Shown here in pieces: positions 33,722 through 42,419 of a stretch of DNA of 64,000 nucleotides. Under the pieces are notes generated by a model. That model was given only the letters and a program-made list of their open reading frames with translations, was not told the DNA's origin and did not search any database. Source of the DNA: Trinickia dinghuensis (lineage in GTDB: Bacteria > Pseudomonadota > Gammaproteobacteria > Burkholderiales > Burkholderiaceae); contig NZ_QRGA01000001.1 of assembly GCF_003367175.1 (NCBI RefSeq), positions 763,647-827,646 of the forward strand, read 5' to 3'. The translations under genes and the position numbers were made by a program. The stretch's first letter is position 1, and each line of letters begins with the position of its first letter.

Positions 33722-35101
33722 ATGAAAGAGGGGTCGAAGTCGGTACACGGTGCACAAGAACAAGATGTACTGAGCCAGCTCGAGGAGGAACTGGCCGACG
33801 CGCACCTGCTGCAGGAAATCAGCTCGACGTTATTCGACGAAACGGCGGTGCAAGGTCTTTACGAACGGTTGCTCGAAGCGGCGTCGCGCATCATGCGGTC
33901 CGATTTCGCAAGCATGCAGCGCTTTCACGGAGACGACGGCCTCGAACTGCTGGCCTCGCGCGGTTTTCCTCCGGAAGCGGCCGAGCATTGGCGGTGGGTC
34001 CATGTGACGTCGGGCACCACCTGTGGCGCGACGTTGCGCAGCAGGGCGCGGGTGATCGCCACGGATCTCGAAAGCCACCCCGATATCGGCGCCGCCGAAC
34101 TTGCGATGTTTCGGCATTCGGGCATTCGGTCGGTGCAGTCGACACCGCTTCTGTCACGAAGCGGCGCATTGCTCGGCGTCATTTCCACTCACTGGAAGCA
34201 ACCGCATCAACCCTCCGAACGCCGTTTGCGCCTGCTCGACATCATTGCTCGGCAGGCTGCGGATCTTATCGAGCGCACGACGGCGGAAGAGGCATTGCGG
34301 TTGCGGACTCGCCAACTCGTCGAAGCCGACAAGCGCAAGGACGAATTTCTCGCGACGCTCGCGCACGAGCTGCGCAATCCGCTCGCACCGATTCAGAACG
34401 GCCTGGCCGTGCTCAAGATCGGCAAGGACGAGGCGGTGCCGCTCGTGCTGCCGATGATGGAGCGGCAACTCGCGCACATGGTGCGGCTGATCGATGATTT
34501 GCTCGACGTGTCGCGCGTGAGCCGTGGCCTGATCGTCCTCAAGCGCGAGCGCATCGAGCTGCGAACCGTCATCGAAAGCGCGCTCGAGACGAGCCGGCCG
34601 CTGCTGGTGGCAGCCGAGCATCGGTTGGCGGTCGAGATACCGGTGCAGCCCGTGTGGCTCGACGCGGATTTGACTCGGGTTGCGCAGGTGCTCAGCAATG
34701 TCCTCAACAACGCGGCGAAGTACACGCCCCGAGGCGGGCGTATCGAACTCGCGGCGGAGTCGTCCGGCGATCGCGTCGTCGTCAAGATTCGCGATACGGG
34801 CATCGGCATTTCGAAGGCCATGCTGACGGGTATCTTCGAAATGTTCGCTCAGGCGGAGCAATCGATGGATCGGGCGCAGGGCGGTTTGGGCCTCGGGCTT
34901 TCCGTGGCGAAGCGGCTCATCGAAATGCACGCGGGGACGATCGAGGCGCAAAGCGATGGGCCCGGGCAAGGCTCGACGTTCATCATTCGGTTGCCCATTG
35001 CTCAGGCGCATGACATTGAGGCGGTGCCGATGCAGGTTGGGCAAGCGGGCGTTACTTCTTCTCCGAGAAAATCTCGATCGTCCGCGGCGCAGGGGCGGTG
35101 A
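33722..35101 (+). CDS. GAF-domain sensor histidine kinase (soluble)
   Basis: A 459-residue kinase without membrane segments. A short coiled coil (QLEEELADAHLLQEISSTLF) leads into a GAF domain (about 45-190, with SGTTCGATLRSRARVIATDL and IRSVQSTPLLSRSGALLGVI). Then come the HisKA domain with the acceptor His in ATLAHELRNPLAPIQNGLAV (about 225) and HATPase (NVLNNAAKYTPRGG, DTGIGIS, GGLGLGLSVAKRLIEMH). The ATG at 33722 has AGGAGAG at 33707-33713, better than the ATG at 33659. No response regulator is adjacent. The signal is unknown. Its last 50 bases overlap the XRE gene on the other strand. Confidence 0.88.
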   Translation: MKEGSKSVHGAQEQDVLSQLEEELADAHLLQEISSTLFDETAVQGLYERLLEAASRIMRSDFASMQRFHGDDGLELLASRGFPPEAAEHWRWVHVTSGTTCGATLRSRARVIATDLESHPDIGAAELAMFRHSGIRSVQSTPLLSRSGALLGVISTHWKQPHQPSERRLRLLDIIARQAADLIERTTAEEALRLRTRQLVEADKRKDEFLATLAHELRNPLAPIQNGLAVLKIGKDEAVPLVLPMMERQLAHMVRLIDDLLDVSRVSRGLIVLKRERIELRTVIESALETSRPLLVAAEHRLAVEIPVQPVWLDADLTRVAQVLSNVLNNAAKYTPRGGRIELAAESSGDRVVVKIRDTGIGISKAMLTGIFEMFAQAEQSMDRAQGGLGLGLSVAKRLIEMHAGTIEAQSDGPGQGSTFIIRLPIAQAHDIEAVPMQVGQAGVTSSPRKSRSSAAQGR

Positions 35102-35345
35102 ACGCGGGACCTGGGGCTGCGCCGTCGACGATCCGCCGCACTTCCTCACGGTGCTCTTTCGGGACGAGTACCCACTCGGCGCCGAGCGCGGACGCGATCG
35201 AGTCGAGCGTCGAGCCCTTGGTATCTCCGCGACCTCGCAGAACGGCCGACAAATTCGGCACCGCCATGCCGACGATGCTGCCGATCGTGGCCAGACTCAT
35301 GCGTCGACGTGCGCGCAGCGTCACAAGCTGATCCGTGAAATGCAT
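35052..35345 (-). CDS. XRE-family transcriptional regulator
   Basis: A 97-residue protein. The N-terminus MHFTDQLVTLRARRRMSLAT and IGSIVGMAVPNLSAVLRGRG is a Cro/XRE helix-turn-helix, followed by STLDSIASALGAEWVLVPKE, as in HipB-like regulators. The C-terminal tail (PAPRTIEIFSEKK) is short. No HipA or other toxin gene follows; downstream is only the opposing histidine kinase, whose end it overlaps. A dyad at 35365-35390 lies directly upstream and probably mediates autoregulation. Confidence 0.8.
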   Translation of the reverse strand: MHFTDQLVTLRARRRMSLATIGSIVGMAVPNLSAVLRGRGDTKGSTLDSIASALGAEWVLVPKEHREEVRRIVDGAAPGPAFTAPAPRTIEIFSEKK

Positions 35346-35364
35346 GACGTCCGGTCCGGGAGGT

Positions 35365-35390
35365 AAATGTTATGGTGCAATATAACATTT
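35365..35390. promoter_or_regulatory. Inverted repeat upstream of the XRE gene
   Basis: AAATGTTAT (35365-35373), 8-base spacer, ATAACATTT (35382-35390), perfect dyad, in an AT-rich patch 19 bases upstream of the XRE start. The size and position fit an autoregulatory operator. Confidence 0.6.
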
Positions 35391-35586
35391 ATGCGCATAA
35401 CTTTGCGCCGTTATGACAGGACATAAAAAGACACCCGACGGCGTTGGAACCTGATTCGCACGCAGCACGCGACAGGGCATAGGGCGATAGGAATAGGCAC
35501 CCGCATCGCCTATGCTGACGGGGCGACAACCGGCTCCGTCGCGGTTGTTTATTCCTATTCCCATTCTTCGCCAGGTGCGCGCAGCA

Positions 35587-37980
35587 ATGACCGTTCGCAA
35601 CCTCGATCTCTTGTTTCGGCCCAAATCGGTCGCCGTCATCGGCGCATCGGCTCGACCCGGGAGCGTCGGCGCCAAGGTGTGGCGCCGCGTCCTGGACGGC
35701 GGCTTCAAAGGCCCCGTCTGGCCCGTCAATCCGAAGTACACGGAACTCGACGGACGCACCATCTTCTCGGATGCCGCCGATCTGCTCGAAGCCCCGTGCG
35801 TTGCGCTGATCTGCACGCCGAGCGCGACCTGGCCCGACGTGATCGGCAAGCTCGGCCGGCTGGGCACGCGCGCGGCCATTATCGTCAGCGATACGAAACG
35901 CGAGGCAGGATCGCCGGCGCTCGAGCGCGCATTGGCCGCGGCCAAGCCGTATCTGCTGCGAATCGTCGGGCCCGGCAGTCTCGGTGTCGTGACGCCCGAA
36001 TTCAATGCGCATTTGGGTGCGCCGTCGTCGATGGTTCGAGCCGGGGGAGCCGCATGGGTATCGCAGTCGAATGCGCTGACGAACGCCGTGCTCGGCTGGG
36101 CCCAGGCGCGCGGGCTGGGTGTTTCGCACGCCATTGCGCTCGGGCGCGAGATCGACGTCGATGCGGGCGACGTGCTCGACTACCTCGCGAGCGATCCCGC
36201 CACGCGTGCGATTCTGGTCGAGCTATCCACCGTCCGCGCGGCGCGCAAGTTCATGTCGGCCGCGCGAGCCGCCGCGCGCAACAAGCCGGTGCTCGTACTG
36301 CGCACGGGGCGCGCCGATCCTGACGATGCGCTTTACGCTGCCGCGTTTCGGCGCGCGGGCATGGTGCGGGTCGAATCGCTCGACGATTTGATCGACGAGA
36401 TCGAAACGCTCGGCGTGGGCCGCATCGCGGCGAGTTCGTCGGCCACGCTCGTCACGAGCGATCGCGGGGTCGCGGCGCTCGCCGCCGATGCGTTCGCGCA
36501 GGCGGGTACGACGCTCGCCGAGTGGCCGGGCGCGGCGGCGGACTCGATCGCGGCTGCGCTGCCGCACGCCGCGCCCGGCAATCCGCTCGTGTTGGGCAAC
36601 GATGCCCAGGCGGAGCATTTCGGGCTGGCGCTGGAGGCGCTCGCGCCGCACCGCGATACGGGGACGGCGTTCGTCGTTCATGCGTCGACGTTGAGCGCGC
36701 CCGCCGCCGACGTCGCGCGCGTGCTGATCGAGCGGCAACGCCTTGCCTATCGCGGGCTGCTGGCCTGCTTCTTCGGCGGCGTCGACGAACAGACGCGCGA
36801 TGCGCTGCGCGCCCACGGCATCGCGGTCCATTCGACGCCGCATCGGCTCGCTCGTGCGTTCGCGCGTCTGGTCGACTACCGGCTCGGCCGCGAGCTGCTG
36901 ATGCAGACACCGCAGGGTTTGCCGGCCCAAGTGCCTGCCTGCATCGAGGCGGCGCAGTCTCAGGCCAGCGCGGCGCTCGGATCGGAGCACACGGTCGCGC
37001 TGGCCGGCGGCGAGGCCGCGCGGCTGCTGCGGGGTTTTGGATTGCAGGTCGCCGACGACGAGCTGGCGCTCGCGGCCGTGGATCGTCTCGGCGACGACGA
37101 GCATATCGTCGACATCGCAGTGAGCCTGCGCGACGACTCGAATTTCGGTCCTGTCTTCGAATTCGCCACGCCGGCCGCGGATGGGGCGTCGGCGCCGTTC
37201 GCGTTCTACGGTCTGCCGCCGCTGAACCCGATGCTGGCGCGCGAGATTGTCTCGCGCTCGCCTTACGCGCGGCGTGCGCCGGTCACGCCCGTGCTCGAAG
37301 CGTTGACGGCCTTGTCGGAAGCGGTCTGCTGCGTGGAGCAGATGGTCGGCTTGACGGTGACGATTCGGGTGACCCGCGCGCATGCGCGCCTCGTGGCGCC
37401 GCGGGTCACGCTGGCGCGCACGCGCGGCCGGCTCGCGATCGTGCCGTATCCGCGGCAACTCGAGGAGACGATCGATTGGCACGGCGAGCGATTGACGATA
37501 CGGCCGATTCGCCCCGAAGACGAGCCTGCCCACAGCGCGTTCGTTTCCGCGATGACGCCTAACGATTTGCGCCTGCGCTTCTTCGGTGCGGTCAGCGGCT
37601 TCGACCACACGCAGCTCGCGCGCATGACGCAGATCGACTACGACCGGGAGATGGCGTTGATCGCGACGATCGGCGAGGGCGGTGGAGCGACCACGCTGGC
37701 CGTGGTTCGTACGATCACCGATCCGGACAACGAATGCGCCGAATTCGCGCTGGCCGTGCGATCGGATATGAAGGGCAAGGGGCTGGGCCGGATGCTGATG
37801 GAGCGCATCGTGGCCTATGTCCGTACGCGCGGCACGGGCTGTATCGTCGGGGAGGTGCTGCGCGAGAATCGCCCGATGCTGGGGCTCGCCAAGGCGGTGG
37901 GCTTCGCGACGAGTTCGACGGCGGACCCGGCCGTTGTCGAGGTATTGATGCGGCTGCGGGACGACACGCGCGCTCCGTAA
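35587..37980 (+). CDS. Acyl-CoA synthetase (ADP-forming)-like protein fused to a GNAT acetyltransferase (Pat/PatZ-like)
   Basis: A 797-residue protein. The CoA-binding Rossmann domain opens with LLFRPKSVAVIGASARPGSV and GPVWPVNPKYTELDG. The succinyl-CoA-synthetase-like flavodoxin region has GPGSLGVVTPEFNAHLGAP and AAWVSQSNALTNAVLGWAQA. A GNAT domain closes the protein (about 635-790: LTIRPIRPEDEPAHSAFVSA, LRLRFFGAVS, VRSDMKGKGLGRMLMERIVA). PatZ-type proteins use this layout for protein lysine acetylation, controlling acetyl-CoA synthetase. The ATP-grasp section is short: after LLRGFGLQVADD the usual lysine-bearing core is missing, so CoA-ligase activity is unlikely. ATG 35587 starts right at the Rossmann domain. 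Confidence 0.87.
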   Translation: MTVRNLDLLFRPKSVAVIGASARPGSVGAKVWRRVLDGGFKGPVWPVNPKYTELDGRTIFSDAADLLEAPCVALICTPSATWPDVIGKLGRLGTRAAIIVSDTKREAGSPALERALAAAKPYLLRIVGPGSLGVVTPEFNAHLGAPSSMVRAGGAAWVSQSNALTNAVLGWAQARGLGVSHAIALGREIDVDAGDVLDYLASDPATRAILVELSTVRAARKFMSAARAAARNKPVLVLRTGRADPDDALYAAAFRRAGMVRVESLDDLIDEIETLGVGRIAASSSATLVTSDRGVAALAADAFAQAGTTLAEWPGAAADSIAAALPHAAPGNPLVLGNDAQAEHFGLALEALAPHRDTGTAFVVHASTLSAPAADVARVLIERQRLAYRGLLACFFGGVDEQTRDALRAHGIAVHSTPHRLARAFARLVDYRLGRELLMQTPQGLPAQVPACIEAAQSQASAALGSEHTVALAGGEAARLLRGFGLQVADDELALAAVDRLGDDEHIVDIAVSLRDDSNFGPVFEFATPAADGASAPFAFYGLPPLNPMLAREIVSRSPYARRAPVTPVLEALTALSEAVCCVEQMVGLTVTIRVTRAHARLVAPRVTLARTRGRLAIVPYPRQLEETIDWHGERLTIRPIRPEDEPAHSAFVSAMTPNDLRLRFFGAVSGFDHTQLARMTQIDYDREMALIATIGEGGGATTLAVVRTITDPDNECAEFALAVRSDMKGKGLGRMLMERIVAYVRTRGTGCIVGEVLRENRPMLGLAKAVGFATSSTADPAVVEVLMRLRDDTRAP

Positions 37981-38064
37981 GCGGGTAAAGCAGGTACGGC
38001 GGGTACAGGGCGCGCGTGGGGCGCCGCCGCGCATGGCGGCGGAGGGTTAGGGCCGGCTGCCGGC

Positions 38065-38607
38065 TCAGGCGGCGAGCTTCGACGCGGCTTCCTCGATGAG
38101 GCTGCGCGGGATCGACAGCTCTTCGAGCCACGCTTCGCCGTAGACGCTGCCCGTCTCGCGCTCGAGCCGCGCGATCGTCGCGGCGTTGCGCGTCGTGTCC
38201 TTCGGCGTGGCGAGGAAGGGTTTGATCGACTCTCCGGCCTTGAACGCGTCGAACAGCGGCACCCGAATGTCGTCGGGCAGCGCGCGCGTCCATTGGTAGG
38301 TCTTGCCGTTGTGCGTCAGCGCGGGCGGCAGCGTGCGTTCTTTCTTCGTGGCCGCGATGAGGCCGTAGGCCCGTGCCGCTTCGCCGATCTGATCGGGCGA
38401 AAACAGCTCGTCGGGCGTGATTTCGAACTGAGCGATATAGGTCTCGATGGCCTGCATGGCCGCGGCGCGATCGTCGCGCTTTTGCTGCGCACGCTCGACG
38501 ATGCCGCGCAGTTCATCGGCTTCCTCGGCGGTGATGGTGAAGCTGGCTTGCTTTTGCTGCAGTTCGGAAAAGCGCTGGAATTCGGTATCAGTCAGAAGTT
38601 TTGCCAT
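38065..38607 (-). CDS. Conserved hypothetical protein, soluble and helical
   Basis: A 180-residue protein I do not recognise. Residues 1-70 are helical and charged (AKLLTDTEFQRFSELQQKQA, ITAEEADELRGIVERAQQKR) and could form a coiled coil. Residues 75-115 include FEITPDELFSPDQIGEAARA and ALTHNGKTYQWTRALPDDIR, the latter resembling a small DNA-binding tail of H-NS-like proteins only loosely. No signal or membrane segment. The ATG at 38605-38607 is used, because the longer ORF needs a TTG. It faces the CoA-ligase/GNAT gene tail to tail. Confidence 0.65.
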   Translation of the reverse strand: MAKLLTDTEFQRFSELQQKQASFTITAEEADELRGIVERAQQKRDDRAAAMQAIETYIAQFEITPDELFSPDQIGEAARAYGLIAATKKERTLPPALTHNGKTYQWTRALPDDIRVPLFDAFKAGESIKPFLATPKDTTRNAATIARLERETGSVYGEAWLEELSIPRSLIEEAASKLAA

Positions 38608-38716
38608 GGGATCGAACGACGGCGCGCGCAAACGAGGCCGCGCGCGCTTTTTTGAAGGGCCGCCATTTTAGCGTTCCTGGCGCTCGCGATCCAGGGGCGC
38701 CGAATATTCGTTAGGC

Positions 38717-39184
38717 TCAGGCGCGTTCGTCGTCGTGCATCTCGTGATCCGCGTGCGGCAGCGAAGCGTTCGGCCCGTCGCCGACGCGGTTGATCGTGCC
38801 TTGCGCCAACGCGACGAGCGCTTCCTTTTCTCCATCGACCACCACGATCCGGCACTGGCAGATGGCGTGTCCGCGCCCGGCGTAGATGAGTTCGGCGTGC
38901 GCGAGCAGCGTGCCGCGCACCGCCGGCCGCAGGTAATTAATCTTGTACTCGGCCGTGACGACGCGCGGCCCCAGCGCGAGCGCGCCGGCGAACGTCAATG
39001 CGTTGTCGGCCAGGTAGCTCGTGACGCCGCCGTGCACAAAGCCCTGCTGCTGACGCAGCTCGTCGCGGATCGGCAGCCGCAGTGTCACCTCGCGCTCGCC
39101 GATCTCCACGAGTTCCGTGCCGAGCAAGGTGCTGAACGGCTGAGCGTGAAGTGCACTGCGCGCGAGATCGAAAAAATCGGTCAT
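38717..39184 (-). CDS. PaaI-family hot-dog thioesterase
   Basis: A 155-residue hot-dog fold protein. LRQQQGFVHGGVTSYLADNA carries the HGG-x-x-x-x-x-A-D/E signature of PaaI-type acyl-CoA thioesterases, and AEYKINYLRPAVRGTLLAHA and AICQCRIVVVDGEKEALVAL provide the conserved strands. It hydrolyses a CoA thioester, substrate unknown. AAGGGAG on the minus strand precedes the ATG at 39184, which is why the longer ORF start is rejected. Confidence 0.9.
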   Translation of the reverse strand: MTDFFDLARSALHAQPFSTLLGTELVEIGEREVTLRLPIRDELRQQQGFVHGGVTSYLADNALTFAGALALGPRVVTAEYKINYLRPAVRGTLLAHAELIYAGRGHAICQCRIVVVDGEKEALVALAQGTINRVGDGPNASLPHADHEMHDDERA

Positions 39185-39310
39185 GCCGGCTCCCTTCGGG
39201 GCGAGGCCCCGTGTCGTGTCGCGTTCCACTCTAGGAAGGGCAGCCGCGTTGCGTCAAGGAAGCGAGCGGTTGTTTCTCATTTCGTTCCGCGGCTTCGACG
39301 AATAGCGGTG

Positions 39311-39347
39311 TAGCGAAGTAGCGAAGTAGCGAAGTAGCGAAGTAGCG
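39311..39347 (+). repeat. 8-bp tandem repeat, 4.6 copies
   Basis: The unit TAGCGAAG is repeated four times with a trailing TAGCG, in the gap between the thioesterase and the chemoreceptor. Such a repeat can expand or contract by slippage; it is about 110 bases before the chemoreceptor start and so could change promoter spacing. Confidence 0.85.
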
Positions 39348-39458
39348 GCGCATTCGGCGGCCTCTCCCGACCAGGGGCTCAAGCAAGCCGACGACCTGCC
39401 GTTAACCCTAAGTAGTGCCGTATCGGCTTTCCTTTCGTTTTTCTTTCGGATGTTCTAG

Positions 39459-41072
39459 ATGTTCAGCAAGATTAAGCTCGCTTCCGGCCTGTTGTTCGTA
39501 TTGGCCGCATTTTGCCTGCTGCAGCTCGTGACGGGCGGAATCGGATTTTGGTTTCTGACGAGCACCCACGGCGACGTCGGCGACCTCAACAACGTCGCGC
39601 TCGTCCAAGTCAACGCGGTCAACGAAACGACGCAGCACCTGATGGACGCGCGCATCAATCTTTCGCGCGCCGGCACGCGCATGGTCGGCGGCGGCGCAGA
39701 ACCCACGCAGATCGTCGATCACGCGCGCGAGCAGCTTGCGCTTGCCGACAAATCGTTCGCGCGGTTTACCGCCGCGCCGAAATCGAGCGATGAAGACCGC
39801 GCGCATGCGGCGGCCCTCGCCGAGAAATACCAAGCGCTGCACACGGCGCTCACGGAGCTGTCTCAGTATCTCGACGCCAACAACGTGAAGGCGTTCATGG
39901 ATCAGCCGACGCAGTCGTTCCAAGACGCGTTCGTCGGCGAGCAGCACGCCTTCACGCAATTCGGCGATGCGCAGAGCCGCGCGTCGCTCGATTCAATCGA
40001 TTCGCGCCTGGCGATGTTCCGCGGCGTGAGCCTGGCGATCCTCGCCGCGCTGCTCGCCGGCACGGCCGCCGTTTATGCAGCTCTCAAGCGCGGCGTCGTC
40101 GCCCCGCTCGAGGAAGCCGGACGCCACTTCGAGCGCATCGCGCGCGGCAAGCTCGTCGAGCCGATCGCCTCGCGCGGCACGAACGAAATCGGCCGTCTGT
40201 TCGACGGTCTCGCCCGCATGCAGGCGAGCGTGGCCCAGACCGTGAGGACCGTGCGCGACTCCGCCGACTCGATTCATCTGGGCGCCGACGAGATCGCGAC
40301 GGGCAATGTCGATCTTTCTGCGCGCACCGAGAATCAAGCCGCCTCGCTCGAAGAAACCGCATCGAGCATGGAAGAGCTGACGGCCACCGTGCGTCAGAAT
40401 GCCGAACATGCGCGCGAAGCGAATTCACTGGCGGACGACGCACTGCGTTCGACGTCGGAGGGCGCAAGCGTGGTCGACAGCGTCGTCGACAAGATGCGCG
40501 GCATCGCGCAAAGCTCGGACCGGATCGCCGAAATCATCACGGTTATCGACGGCATTGCGTTCCAGACGAACATCCTCGCGCTGAATGCGGCCGTCGAGGC
40601 GGCGCGCGCGGGCGAGCAGGGCCGCGGCTTTGCCGTGGTGGCGGGCGAGGTGCGCGGCCTTGCGCAGCGCAGCGCGCAGTCGGCCAAGGAAATCAAGGCG
40701 CTCATCAGCGAATCGGTGGCGCAGATCGAAGGCGGCTCGGAACTCGTGGAGCGTGCCGGCGGCGCCATGCAGAAGGTGTCGACGTCGATCTCGCGCGTCG
40801 CTCAGATGATGGCCGAGATCAGCGCGTCCTCGCATGAGCAGAGCACGGGCATCGAGCAGGTCAATCAGGCCGTTGTGCAGATGGACCACATGACGCAGCA
40901 AAACGCGGCGCTCGTGGAAGAGGCGGCCGCGGCGGCCTCGTCGCTGCACGATCAGACGCGCCAGCTCAAGGAAGCCGTCTCGGTATTCGAGATTTCGCCG
41001 GCCGTGCTCGGCGACGCGCGCTTCGCCGCCGCCGCGCATGCGGCCTCCAGCGGGCCGATGCTCGCCTACTGA
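39459..41072 (+). CDS. Methyl-accepting chemotaxis protein, Tar-type four-helix sensor
   Basis: A 537-residue chemoreceptor: membrane helix 1 at about 10-32, a periplasmic four-helix TarH-like sensor (about 35-188, QVNAVNETTQHLMDARINLS, LSQYLDANNVKAFM), helix 2 at 189-212, and HAMP. The methylation helices have the tip [20 protein letters not shown] near residue 366. No terminal CheR-binding pentapeptide is seen. Ligand unknown. Unlike the other chemoreceptor in the window, its sensor is helical and not Cache. Confidence 0.92.
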   Translation: MFSKIKLASGLLFVLAAFCLLQLVTGGIGFWFLTSTHGDVGDLNNVALVQVNAVNETTQHLMDARINLSRAGTRMVGGGAEPTQIVDHAREQLALADKSFARFTAAPKSSDEDRAHAAALAEKYQALHTALTELSQYLDANNVKAFMDQPTQSFQDAFVGEQHAFTQFGDAQSRASLDSIDSRLAMFRGVSLAILAALLAGTAAVYAALKRGVVAPLEEAGRHFERIARGKLVEPIASRGTNEIGRLFDGLARMQASVAQTVRTVRDSADSIHLGADEIATGNVDLSARTENQAASLEETASSMEELTATVRQNAEHAREANSLADDALRSTSEGASVVDSVVDKMRGIAQSSDRIAEIITVIDGIAFQTNILALNAAVEAARAGEQGRGFAVVAGEVRGLAQRSAQSAKEIKALISESVAQIEGGSELVERAGGAMQKVSTSISRVAQMMAEISASSHEQSTGIEQVNQAVVQMDHMTQQNAALVEEAAAAASSLHDQTRQLKEAVSVFEISPAVLGDARFAAAAHAASSGPMLAY

Positions 41073-41190
41073 ACTTCGCAGTCCTTCGGCCGTCTCGGCG
41101 ATTTCGGCGGTCTGCATGGCCGCCGAACCGGCTCATATCGTCCGAACCGGCTCGCCTATGCCGCGCGTGCCGCGTTCGCGTAAGAGACAC

Positions 41191-42294
41191 TCAAACCGTC
41201 AGCGAGGCGTATGCCGTGGCCAGGTGATAGGGCGTCGTCGACGGCATGTCGGCGCGCGCCACGTCGCCGGCCGGCGTGAGGCACTCGTACCAGCCGCGCG
41301 CGTGCAAGAACCGTGCTTGGAAGCGCGGGATCTGCAGCACCAGCGTTTCCAAATCCTCGGCACGACCTCGCGTGGCGAGCGCGCGCAGATATTCCGTCTG
41401 CGCCCAGATCCGCTGCGTCGCGTCTTTGACTCCACCCGTTTCGTCGAGCGCCGCGCACACGCCGCCCGTTGCGTGATCGACGCCGTGCCGCTGCGCGAAA
41501 TCGAACGCGCGCGCCAGGTCGCCTTCCAGCCCCGATGCCGAGACGACCGGCCCTGCCCGCTTGACCAGATAGAACCATTCGAATTGATGCCCCGGCTCGA
41601 GCCGATTGTCGGCGCTGCCGATCGGCAGCTCGGCGATCGCCCCCGTCGGCGCATGGACGAAGCCGCGCGCCACGGCGCCCGTCAATTCCTTCAAAGCAGC
41701 TTCGTAGCCGGGCTCGCCCGTTGCCTCGTAGGCGGCCAGGTAGGCCTCCGTCAAATGCATCAGCGGGTTTTGCAGCGGACCGGTGCGCGGCGTCGAGAAA
41801 TCGGCGTCGAGCGCGGCATGCAGCAGCGAATCGGACGCGGCGAACCGTGCCTGCACGAGCGAGGCCGTTTCGTCGATGACACGCAATGCATCGCGATCGC
41901 CCGTCGCGGCGGCGTACTGCGCGCAGGCAAAAATCACGAACGCGTGCGTGTAAAGGTCCTTCGTCGTGTCGAGCGGCGCGCCTTGCGCGTCGACGCTGTA
42001 AATCCATCCGCCGTGCTTCGCATCATGGAAATACCGGCGCATCGCATGAAAGAGTTGCTCGGCATGCGCCGCATCGCCCGCCGCCGAAAATACGAACAAT
42101 TGCCGCGCGCAGGCCATGGCCCGGTAGCGCAGGACCGGCAGCGGCGCGTGATCGTCCGCGCCGACGGCCTCGTACGGTAATTGCAGGGCATGGTTGTAGC
42201 CGGGTCCGCGCCAGATTGGTAGGACGGTTTGCACGTAATGTGCGTGCAGGGCTGCGGCCTCGGCCGCGATCGAACGCTCGATCGAAATGGACAT
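41191..42294 (-). CDS. AGE-family epimerase/isomerase (N-acylglucosamine 2-epimerase fold)
   Basis: A 367-residue (alpha/alpha)6-barrel protein. KHGGWIYSVDAQGAPLDTTK and DLYTHAFVIFACAQYAAATG are the signature around the active-site His; GHQFEWFYLVKRAG is the conserved C-terminal GHxxEW-type motif; RIWAQTEYLRALAT completes it. Members epimerise N-acylglucosamine, or isomerise mannose/cellobiose; I cannot choose among these. The start at 42294 is the ATG with MSISIERS. Confidence 0.88.
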   Translation of the reverse strand: MSISIERSIAAEAAALHAHYVQTVLPIWRGPGYNHALQLPYEAVGADDHAPLPVLRYRAMACARQLFVFSAAGDAAHAEQLFHAMRRYFHDAKHGGWIYSVDAQGAPLDTTKDLYTHAFVIFACAQYAAATGDRDALRVIDETASLVQARFAASDSLLHAALDADFSTPRTGPLQNPLMHLTEAYLAAYEATGEPGYEAALKELTGAVARGFVHAPTGAIAELPIGSADNRLEPGHQFEWFYLVKRAGPVVSASGLEGDLARAFDFAQRHGVDHATGGVCAALDETGGVKDATQRIWAQTEYLRALATRGRAEDLETLVLQIPRFQARFLHARGWYECLTPAGDVARADMPSTTPYHLATAYASLTV

Positions 42295-42419
42295 GATGCG
42301 GTTTGGCTTGGGGACGAAACGGCGCGCGCCCATACGGCGATATGGCGCCGCGCGAAGCGCAAAGGATAATGCAAAGCCGCGGCGGCAGGCAGCCCGGCGA
42401 CGAGAAAGGAGGCTGGACC

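Noticed and set aside
39311..39347. Possible CRISPR-like repeat
   Set aside because: The unit is 8 bases with no spacers and no cas genes: a simple tandem repeat.
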